Of a stretch of 9,447 nucleotides of DNA, positions 1 to 5,956 are shown piece after piece. The first letter of the stretch is position 1, and each line of letters opens with the position of its first letter. The position numbers and the translations under genes are program-made. The DNA is from an uncultured Pseudoxanthomonas sp. (GTDB lineage Bacteria > Pseudomonadota > Gammaproteobacteria > Xanthomonadales > Xanthomonadaceae). The DNA is taken from assembly GCF_946886695.1 (NCBI RefSeq), contig NZ_CAMPJD010000082.1, forward strand, positions 1 to 9,447, given 5' to 3'. The notes beneath the pieces were generated by a model that made no database searches, was not told the origin of the DNA, and saw only the letters and a program-made list of their open reading frames with translations.

Positions 1-895
1 CGCCCACTACCGCGCCGCCGTGCTGATGTTGGGCAGCACGGTGTTCTTCGCGCTGATGGTGGTGGCGATCCGCCTGGCCTCGGCCACGCTGCACACGTTC
101 GAGATCGCGTTCTTCCGCAACTTTTTCGGGCTGCTCGCGGCGGCGCCGCTGATCCTGCGCCATGGCCCCGGATTCCTGAAGACCACCCAGTTCCCGCGCT
201 ACCTGTTCCGCTGCGTGATCGGCATCTGCTCGATGCTGGCCGGCTTCTGGGCCATCGGCCACCTGCCGTTGGCACAGGCAGTCTCGCTGTCCTATTCCAC
301 ACCGCTGTTCGTCACCATCGCCGCCGCCGCAATGCTCAACGAGCAGGTGCGCGCGCGTCGCTGGACGGCGGTGGTACTCGGCTTCATCGGCGTGCTGGTG
401 ATCGTGCGGCCTGGCACGTCGGCGTTCACGGCGGATGCGATGATCGCCGTGCTGGCGGCCGTGATGAGCGCGCTGGTGGCGATCCAGATCAAGCAGCTTT
501 CGCATACCGAGCCAGCCGACCGCATCGTCATCTACACCACGCTGCTGTGGGTGCCGATGTCGTTGCTGCCTGCACTGGCGGTGTGGGAATGGCCGCATGG
601 CATCACCTGGGTTTGGGTGGTCGCGGCCGGCGTACTCGGCACCGGCGGCCACATGCTGTGGACGCGCGCGTTGAAGTTGGGCGAAGTCTCCGCGCTGACG
701 CCGATCAGCTTCATGCAGTTGCCGGTCGTCGCAGTGTTCGGCTGGTTGCTGTTCGACGAGACGCTGGATACCTGGACGCTGCTGGGCGCCGGCATCATCT
801 TCGGCGCCAATGCCTATATCGCCCATCGCGAAGCCGTGCTGTCGCGCCGCGCGGCGTCGGAAGCCTCCAGTTCGGCGGCCAAGCCCGGCGAGTGA
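1..895 (+). CDS. EamA/DMT-family membrane transporter, 5' end cut by window edge
   Basis: This is an inner-membrane transporter-like protein of the drug/metabolite transporter (DMT) superfamily with two EamA repeats; the substrate cannot be read from sequence. The frame is open from base 2 to the TGA at 893-895, so the true start is probably just outside the window. A GTG at 20 and an ATG at 26 are in frame, but no Shine-Dalgarno sequence precedes them. From the GTG it would be 291 aa, close to the family's usual ~300, so few residues are missing. About ten hydrophobic segments are visible. Family hallmarks are an early FFRN, then SLSYSTPLFV and the loop MLNEQVRARR ending the first repeat with GVLVIVRPG (counted from the GTG, about residues 89-122), and QLPVVAVFGWLLFDE in the second repeat. 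The Ala/Ser-rich tail is cytoplasmic-like. It is convergent with the kinase gene, 12 bp apart. The family call is firm; the role is unknown. Confidence 0.88.
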   Translation, partial: AHYRAAVLMLGSTVFFALMVVAIRLASATLHTFEIAFFRNFFGLLAAAPLILRHGPGFLKTTQFPRYLFRCVIGICSMLAGFWAIGHLPLAQAVSLSYSTPLFVTIAAAAMLNEQVRARRWTAVVLGFIGVLVIVRPGTSAFTADAMIAVLAAVMSALVAIQIKQLSHTEPADRIVIYTTLLWVPMSLLPALAVWEWPHGITWVWVVAAGVLGTGGHMLWTRALKLGEVSALTPISFMQLPVVAVFGWLLFDETLDTWTLLGAGIIFGANAYIAHREAVLSRRAASEASSSAAKPGE

Positions 896-903
896 GGCCG
901 GGC
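883..903. terminator. Candidate bidirectional terminator between convergent genes
   Basis: A perfect 7-bp GC-rich inverted repeat (GCCCGGC at 883-889, GCCGGGC at 897-903) encloses a 7-nt loop, GAGTGAG, that contains the transporter's stop codon. On the + strand it is followed by GTTCTC, a weak T-rich tail. On the - strand it is followed by TT. It lies exactly where two convergent genes meet, which suits a shared terminator, but the missing T tract makes intrinsic termination uncertain. Confidence 0.35.
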
Positions 904-907
904 GTTC

Positions 908-3628
908 TCAGGTCTGCTTGCCAGGCCGCTTTCCTTCGCGATAACGGCTGACGAATTCGGCGTCGGCATCGTCCAGCGTGTCGGGATCAGCTGCGAGCAA
1001 CGGTGCGATGTAGTGCCTGTGCAGCGCGTCGGCCTCGGCGCCGCGCCCGAGCTCACGGTAGGTGTCGATCAGGTTCCAGGCCGCCGTGCGCGTCTCCACG
1101 TGCATCTCGCCCAGCACCGCGCGACGCAGGTCGAACAGCTTCAGGTACTCCTCCAGCGCCTCGCGCGTGCGCCCGGTGGTGCGCAGCGCTTCGGCACGGA
1201 TGACCATCGTCAGCTGTGCCTGCGGGTGCTTGTCGCCCAGCACCTTCAGCGCCAGCGGCTGGATGTCGCCGAGCAGGCGCAGCGCGGCCTCGGGCTGCTT
1301 CGCGTTGAGCAGCGTGCCGGCATGATTGACCAGGATCGACAGCGTGTCCGGGTGCGATGGTCCCAGCACGCGACTGCGTACGGTGATCACCTGCTCCTCG
1401 AGCGGCAACGCGGCAGCGTAGTCCCTCAGGCGCGCATGCGCGGTCGCCAGGTTGAGGCGCGTGCGAACGGTCTGCGGATGATCACGGCCCAGCACGCGTT
1501 CGCGCGCGGCCAGCGCGTCCTTCAGCAGGGGCAGCGCCTCATCGGCCTGGCCTGCGTCGACCATCATCGTGGCCAGCGTGCTGCGCGCCTGCAGGGTGAC
1601 CGGGTGTTCGCTGCCCAGCTTGCGCGTGTAGCGTCCGGTCAGGTCCCGCTGCATCGCGATGGCGGCATCCTTTTCGCGATTCATGATGCGCAGGACCGCG
1701 AGGTTGCCCATCGCCGAAAGCGTTTCCTCGTGGTCAGCACCCAACGTGGCCGTGCGCAACCGGACCACCTTCTCCATGTTGGCGCGCGCCTCGGGCAGTT
1801 CGCCCAGGTTGCGCTGCACGGCGGCAAGGTCGTTGGTGGCTTCCAGCGTCGCCGGGTCGCCCTCGCCCACGCTGGCGAGCAGGCGCTCCTGCACGGCCTT
1901 CACCACACCCTTCGCGCGCGGCCGGTCGCCACGCGCGGAGATCACCTGCGCCTGCGCGAGTTCCAGCTTCACCCGCACGCGGTCGTTGACCGGCAATGCG
2001 AACGCGCGCGGCAGCGCCTTCTGCAACACCGCCTCCGCCTGGTCGACATGGGCGCCTTCCAGCAGCGCCTGCACCTGGTCACGCCGCGCGCGCAGGGTTT
2101 CCTGCGCACCTTCGCCCAGCACCTTGCTGCGGTAGTCCGCCACATGCGCGAAGTGCGTCGCCGCCTTGTCATGGCGGCCGATGGCGGCGTACACGTGCCC
2201 CACCGACTCGCGCAGGCTGGCCGCCACATCGGGCTGGTCGGCGAAATCCCGGGCGATCGCGTCCTCGGCGTTCGCCAACAACTGCCGGTCCACGAGGTCG
2301 CGCGCCAGATCCCCGGCACTGGTCTTCGCCAAGGTGGCACCGAAGGCCTCGGCCGCCGATGGATCGACGCTGCCGACCTGCCGGACCAGACCCTCGGACA
2401 GGCCAACGCCCATGGTCTCGATATCGATCCCTTCCAGCATCGACTGCTGGAACGCCGCCACCTTCTCCAGTTCCGCGCTGCGGGCCTCCGCGACGCTGCG
2501 CTGCGTTTGCGCCTGCTGCAGGCCATACAGCGACAGCCCCAGCCCGCCCAGCAGCGCCAGCAGTGCTACGCCGGCCGCGACGGCCGCAGCGCGGTGGCGG
2601 CGCAGGAACTTGCGCCACACGTAGCCACGGCTGGCGGGCACTGCGGAAACCACCCGGTCATCCAGGTAGCGCTGCAGATCGTCTGCCAGGGCCGCAGCCG
2701 AATCGTAGCGGGCGTCCCGCTCGTGCTGCATGGCCTTCAGCACGATCCAGTCCAGGTCGCCGCGCAGCCGATCGCGCATCCGCGCGAGCGAAAGCCCCCG
2801 CTCCTGCGCCATTTCACGTGCCTGTTCGGCCGGCAGCCCCGCCAGCCGCGACGACGGCGCGACGGCCGTGGGGGTCTCCGCGGACCAGGTCTCGCCCACG
2901 GCTTCCGGCCGCACGCCGGTCACCAGTTCGCACAGCACCACGCCGAGCGAATACACATCACTGCGGGTATCCACTTCGCGCGGATCGCCCTGAGCCTGCT
3001 CGGGGCTCATGTACTCCGGGGTGCCCGCGCGCTCCAGCACGGCATCGCCCGCCAGCGACGCGGTGGTCGCGATGCCGAAATCGATGATCTTCGGCACCGG
3101 CCTGCCGTCCAGCGTGTCCACCAGCAGGTTGCCGGGCTTGAGGTCGCGATGCACCACGCCCTTGTGGTGCGCGTGCTGAACGCCCTCGCATACGCGGATC
3201 AGCAACGCGACGCGGGCGTCCAGCGACAGGCGCTGGTCGCGGCAGTAGCGCGTGATGGGGGTGCCTTCGATCAGCTCCATCGCGAAGAACGGGAAGCCTT
3301 CTTCGGTCGCGCCGGCGTCGTAGATCTGCGCGATCGCCGGATGGCGCATCTGCGCGAGCACCTGCCGCTCCACTTCGAAGTACGCCAGGTGGCGCGCCTG
3401 AAGGCGTTGCGCGCGCATCAGCTTCAACGCCACCTCGCGGCGGACCGGTTCCAGCTGCGCGGCACGGTAGACCTCGCCCATGCCGCCCCGACCCAGCAGC
3501 CCTTCGATGCGGTAACGCCCCAGCCGTGCACCCGGCGCGAGCGTCCCGTCGGGCGCGGTGGGCGCGTCCTGCAGGCGCGTGGCCAGGCTCTCGGTGGGTG
3601 CGAGGTCGTCGTAAGGTTGCGATGTCAT
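908..3628 (-). CDS. Membrane-anchored Ser/Thr protein kinase with C-terminal TPR array
   Basis: This is a Hanks-type (PknB-like) Ser/Thr kinase of 906 aa that should transfer phosphate from ATP to Ser/Thr of partner proteins. The catalytic domain spans about 37-325: Gly-rich loop GRGGMGEVY (46-54), VALKL with ATP Lys69, HRDLKPGN (catalytic Asp162, Asn167), DFG (Asp183) and the P+1/APE-like GTPEYMSPEQ (202-211), so all key catalytic residues are present. One hydrophobic segment at about 347-370 follows a basic stretch (KFLRRHR), which places the kinase in the cytoplasm and the C-terminal half in the periplasm. That half is a long helical TPR region with kinesin-light-chain-like repeats of exactly 42 residues. 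The ATG at 3626-3628 is preferred because GGGGA lies 7 nt upstream; an in-frame ATG at 3653-3655 has no ribosome site and would add 9 residues. The gene is divergent from an FHA-GGDEF gene. The signal and the substrates are unknown. Confidence 0.92.
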   Translation of the reverse strand: MTSQPYDDLAPTESLATRLQDAPTAPDGTLAPGARLGRYRIEGLLGRGGMGEVYRAAQLEPVRREVALKLMRAQRLQARHLAYFEVERQVLAQMRHPAIAQIYDAGATEEGFPFFAMELIEGTPITRYCRDQRLSLDARVALLIRVCEGVQHAHHKGVVHRDLKPGNLLVDTLDGRPVPKIIDFGIATTASLAGDAVLERAGTPEYMSPEQAQGDPREVDTRSDVYSLGVVLCELVTGVRPEAVGETWSAETPTAVAPSSRLAGLPAEQAREMAQERGLSLARMRDRLRGDLDWIVLKAMQHERDARYDSAAALADDLQRYLDDRVVSAVPASRGYVWRKFLRRHRAAAVAAGVALLALLGGLGLSLYGLQQAQTQRSVAEARSAELEKVAAFQQSMLEGIDIETMGVGLSEGLVRQVGSVDPSAAEAFGATLAKTSAGDLARDLVDRQLLANAEDAIARDFADQPDVAASLRESVGHVYAAIGRHDKAATHFAHVADYRSKVLGEGAQETLRARRDQVQALLEGAHVDQAEAVLQKALPRAFALPVNDRVRVKLELAQAQVISARGDRPRAKGVVKAVQERLLASVGEGDPATLEATNDLAAVQRNLGELPEARANMEKVVRLRTATLGADHEETLSAMGNLAVLRIMNREKDAAIAMQRDLTGRYTRKLGSEHPVTLQARSTLATMMVDAGQADEALPLLKDALAARERVLGRDHPQTVRTRLNLATAHARLRDYAAALPLEEQVITVRSRVLGPSHPDTLSILVNHAGTLLNAKQPEAALRLLGDIQPLALKVLGDKHPQAQLTMVIRAEALRTTGRTREALEEYLKLFDLRRAVLGEMHVETRTAAWNLIDTYRELGRGAEADALHRHYIAPLLAADPDTLDDADAEFVSRYREGKRPGKQT

Positions 3629-3635
3629 GCCACTG

Positions 3636-3640
3636 TCCCC
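3636..3640 (-). promoter_or_regulatory. Ribosome binding site that decides the kinase start
   Basis: GGGGA on the minus strand sits 7 nt upstream of the ATG at 3628. The alternative upstream ATG at 3655 is preceded by a pyrimidine-rich stretch with no purine-rich match, so the shorter protein is favoured. Confidence 0.6.
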
Positions 3641-3686
3641 GGTGCGCCCGGCCATGGTAGCGGAAGCGTGAGTTGACGGACCGATC

Positions 3687-3697
3687 CGTTACACTCG
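3687..3697 (+). promoter_or_regulatory. Possible -10 element for the FHA-GGDEF gene
   Basis: TACACT at 3690-3695, in the context GTTACACTC, matches 4 of 6 positions of the sigma-70 -10 consensus, including the key A and final T, and would give a 5' leader of roughly 20 nt before the ATG at 3724. No -35 match lies at 16-18 bp: the tempting TTGACG at 3673-3678 is only 11 bp away. The 95-bp gap must hold promoters for both divergent genes unless they start inside the coding regions. Confidence 0.25.
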
Positions 3698-3723
3698 GAC
3701 CCGCACCTGCCAGCAGCACACGC

Positions 3724-4620
3724 ATGTCCCGGGATTCCCACGATCCGCCCACCACGCAACGGACCATCCTGAGCGACGGCCCGCGCCCGCACGCGCCGCG
3801 TTCGGCGTGCGTGGTGGTGATCCACGGCGAGGGCCTGGGGCGGCGCGCGGACATCGATGTCCAACCGGTGCGCGTGGGGCGTTCGCAGGAAACCGACCTG
3901 CATATCCCGCACAACAGCGTCTCGCGCGTGCATTGCGAGATCTGGCGCGACGGCGACACCTACTGGGTCCGCGATCTCGGCGCCACCAACACCACCCGGC
4001 TCAACGACTTGCCGGTGACCGAGGCTGCGCTGGTGGACGGCGACCACATCACGCTGGGCGAAAGCATTCTCAAGTTCATCAGCCACAGCAGCGTGGAAGC
4101 GCGCTACCACGAGGAGATCTACCAGCTCGCCACCCACGATGCCCTGACGGAGATGTACAACCGCCGCCACTTCATCGAAACGGTGGAGAAGGAGATCGCG
4201 CGTGCCATGCGGCACCAGCGTGCGTTGACGATGTGCATCATCGACGTGGACCTGTTCAAGCCGATCAACGACCGCTACGGCCACATCTCCGGCGACCTCG
4301 TGCTGAAGCAGATCGCCACCCTCGTGCGCCGGCACGTGCGCAACGACGACGCCGCGGCGCGGATCGGCGGCGAGGAGTTCGCCGTACTGCTGCCCGAATG
4401 CGGGCCGGAGGCCGCCTACGGCTTCGCCGAGCGCCTCCGCGAGGCCGTGGAAGCGGTGGTGTTCCGGCCCGGTGGTGAAGCCCAGCGGATCACCGTCAGC
4501 ATCGGCATCGCCGCGCTGACGCCTGATCGCGACACCGTGAGCCGCATGATGGCCGCCGCCGACGCGGCGCTGTACCGCGCCAAGAGCGAAGGCCGCAACC
4601 GGGTGTGCATCGAGCACTGA
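3724..4620 (+). CDS. FHA-GGDEF diguanylate cyclase
   Basis: A soluble 298-aa protein joining an N-terminal forkhead-associated (FHA) phospho-Thr-binding domain (about 28-120) to a C-terminal GGDEF domain (about 130-298) that should condense two GTP to cyclic di-GMP. FHA landmarks are VGRS (51-54), SVSRVH (65-70) and RDLGATNTT (83-91); the usual NGT is NTT here, with the key Asn89 kept. The cyclase signature is GGEEF (215-219), a functional variant of GGDEF. RNDD (206-209) lies exactly five residues before it and is the canonical RxxD product-inhibition site, so both catalysis and feedback look intact. The 20-residue N-terminal tail is rich in Ser/Thr. The ATG at 3724 is chosen because it begins just ahead of the FHA domain; an in-frame TTG at 3673 would add 17 unlikely residues. 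No clear Shine-Dalgarno sequence precedes it. It is divergent from the Ser/Thr kinase, a plausible source of the phospho-Thr that FHA domains read, and convergent with the DedA gene 15 bp away. Confidence 0.93.
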   Translation: MSRDSHDPPTTQRTILSDGPRPHAPRSACVVVIHGEGLGRRADIDVQPVRVGRSQETDLHIPHNSVSRVHCEIWRDGDTYWVRDLGATNTTRLNDLPVTEAALVDGDHITLGESILKFISHSSVEARYHEEIYQLATHDALTEMYNRRHFIETVEKEIARAMRHQRALTMCIIDVDLFKPINDRYGHISGDLVLKQIATLVRRHVRNDDAAARIGGEEFAVLLPECGPEAAYGFAERLREAVEAVVFRPGGEAQRITVSIGIAALTPDRDTVSRMMAAADAALYRAKSEGRNRVCIEH

Positions 4621-4635
4621 TCCCGGCGCGCGGGT

Positions 4636-5577
4636 TCAGCCGCCGATGCGCTCCACCCGGTAACCCGCGCTCCGCCAGGCATCGATACCGCCCCGCAGCG
4701 GCACCACATCGCGGAAACCCGCCTTGCGCAGCCTTGTCGCCATCCACGCGGCCGACACCTCGTCCGGACAGGCGCAGTAGATGACGATCTTCCCCTCGCG
4801 CGGATACGTGGCCAGGATGCCGTCGAGCTGGCGTTCGTCCGCGAACACCGCGCCCGGGATGACGTAGGGGTCCACGTCGCGGAAACCGGGCGCGCGGATG
4901 TCGAACACCACCGGCGGCGGGCCCGCCTGGACCAGTGCTTCCAGTTCCGGCGGATCGATCCGCGTCGCTTCCAGCGACCTCAACAGCGAACGCCGACGCC
5001 ACCAGCGCCAGCCCACATAGGCGGCGAGCAGCGCGCCGATGACCACGCCTGCACCGGTACCCAGTTGCGACAGCGTGTCGATGACCGTCTCCACCTGGGG
5101 AGCGAACACCACACCCAACCCCAGGCCCAGCGCGGCCCACAACGTCGCACCCAGTCCGTCATAGCGCAGGAACGGCGGCAGCCGCACCTGCATGGCGCCC
5201 GCCAGCGGCACGGACACCATCGACAGGCCCGGGATGAACTTCGCCACCGACAGGATGCGGATGCCGAAACGGCCGTAGAAGCGCTCGGTGCGCTTCATGC
5301 AGGTGTCGCGCGACAGTGAAAGTCGGCACAAGGACTGCAGCGTGCGGTTGCCATAACGGCGGCCGGCGTAGAACCACACGCCGTCGCCGATCAGGCTGGC
5401 CAGCACGGAGACGGCCAGCACGCCCAGCAACGGCAGCCACATCGTCTCCGGCTGCAACGCCAGGCCGGCGCCGACGAGGATCAAGGTCGGCATGGCAGGC
5501 ACGGGCAGCCCGAGCGACAGCGCCAGCACATTGGCGAACACCAGCAGCACGCCGTATCGGTCGACCAGTTCCTGCAT
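4636..5577 (-). CDS. DedA-family membrane protein fused to a rhodanese domain
   Basis: A 313-aa fusion. Residues 1-195 form a DedA/SNARE-associated (VTT) membrane domain with hydrophobic segments near 8-28, 30-70, 140-160 and 172-192. Motifs are GLPVPAMPTLILVGA (23-37) and GRFGIRILSVAKFIPG (102-117), the latter being the re-entrant-loop signature of the family; some DedA proteins are undecaprenyl-phosphate or phospholipid translocases/scramblases. After a basic stop-transfer stretch (RWWRRR, 191-196), residues about 205-313 are a rhodanese domain with FDIRAPG (225-231), YCACPDEV (267-274) and LRGGIDAW (294-301). Cys268 is the likely sulfur-carrying cysteine and the domain should be cytoplasmic. 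The start at 5577 is supported by GGGGA 5 nt upstream; an ATG two codons earlier has no room for a ribosome site. Longer in-frame extensions are not protein-like. The same fusion occurs elsewhere in proteobacteria, so I do not read it as an assembly artefact. Substrates are unknown. Confidence 0.9.
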   Translation of the reverse strand: MQELVDRYGVLLVFANVLALSLGLPVPAMPTLILVGAGLALQPETMWLPLLGVLAVSVLASLIGDGVWFYAGRRYGNRTLQSLCRLSLSRDTCMKRTERFYGRFGIRILSVAKFIPGLSMVSVPLAGAMQVRLPPFLRYDGLGATLWAALGLGLGVVFAPQVETVIDTLSQLGTGAGVVIGALLAAYVGWRWWRRRSLLRSLEATRIDPPELEALVQAGPPPVVFDIRAPGFRDVDPYVIPGAVFADERQLDGILATYPREGKIVIYCACPDEVSAAWMATRLRKAGFRDVVPLRGGIDAWRSAGYRVERIGG

Positions 5578-5835
5578 TGCCATCCCCGGAGTCCACGCCG
5601 CGTTCCGCGACGGGTGTCGGCATGTTCGATCCACGGCCGCCGTGCGGCAAGGCGCCTGCCCGCAACGATCCGTTGCCCGGCCGCGATAGCGCACGCCGGT
5701 ACAACGCCGCACGTGCGTGCTGCGACGCGGGATCGCTCCGTTTACCTGGCCGGCCGCGCGCCATGTGAAGGGGGGCATCGCGGCCAATGTCGGGGGCCAC
5801 GGCAGCCAAAGCCGACGCCATCACGCGGACTTAAT

Positions 5836-5851
5836 CCCGTCACCGGACGGG
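5836..5851. repeat. Small perfect hairpin upstream of the hydrolase gene
   Basis: CCCGTC at 5836-5841 and GACGGG at 5846-5851 form a perfect 6-bp stem with the tetraloop ACCG. An overlapping alternative pairing (GGACG/CGTCC) exists just downstream. No T tract follows on either strand and no gene ends here, so it is not a terminator for a visible gene. It could be an operator half-site pair or part of a leader, or chance in GC-rich DNA. Confidence 0.3.
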
Positions 5852-5943
5852 CGTCCCACCATCCGCCCCTGTACGGTCGCCGCCCCCACGCGTGCCGCAC
5901 GCCAAGGCAGTCCATCCCGTTGAACGTCCACCTGACTCTCGCC

Positions 5944-5949
5944 GGAGGA
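5944..5949 (+). promoter_or_regulatory. Strong ribosome binding site of the hydrolase gene
   Basis: GGAGGA lies 7 nt upstream of the ATG at 5957 and is the best Shine-Dalgarno match in the window. Together with the signal peptide that begins directly after it, it fixes the start codon. Confidence 0.75.
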
Positions 5950-5956
5950 TCCGATC

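Larger units (their letters stand above)
5578..5956. other. Gene-free divergent intergenic region
   Basis: This 379-bp stretch separates the divergent DedA-rhodanese and hydrolase genes and should contain their promoters. No open frame in it looks like a real protein: those present are low-complexity Arg/Pro/Ala products that run antisense or out of frame into neighbours. Visible items are the DedA ribosome site (5583-5587), a palindromic GGCCGGCC near 5750, the most AT-rich patch CTTAAT at 5830-5835 (a weak -10 candidate with no -35 partner), a hairpin at 5836-5851, and the hydrolase ribosome site at 5944-5949. I could not identify a convincing sigma-70 promoter for either gene. Confidence 0.6.

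Noticed and set aside
1013..3676. 887-codon open frame on the + strand opposite the kinase
   Set aside because: It is antisense to a gene with clear kinase and TPR motifs. Its product is a His/Arg/Gln/Leu-rich string with no recognisable domain, as expected from GC-biased codons read on the other strand.
3673..3695. TTGACG and TACACT as a sigma-70 promoter pair
   Set aside because: The spacer is 11 bp, far below the 16-18 bp required, so only the -10-like element is kept as a weak candidate.
3673..3723. TTG start adding 17 residues to the FHA-GGDEF protein
   Set aside because: It has no ribosome site, would overlap the only promoter-like sequence in the 95-bp gap, and precedes a better placed ATG at 3724.
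3625..4617. 330-codon open frame on the - strand opposite the FHA-GGDEF gene
   Set aside because: It is antisense to a gene with intact FHA and GGEEF motifs; the Val/His/Arg-rich product has no homology I recognise.
4622..4634. CCCG/CGGG inverted repeat between the cyclase and DedA genes as terminator
   Set aside because: It has only 4 bp of pairing and no T tract, and is common by chance in DNA this GC-rich.
5578..5787. Extended N-terminus of the DedA-rhodanese protein up to an ATG at 5787
   Set aside because: The extra 70 residues are Arg/Thr/Pro-rich with no hydrophobic or family features, whereas the ATG at 5577 has a ribosome site and the typical DedA start.
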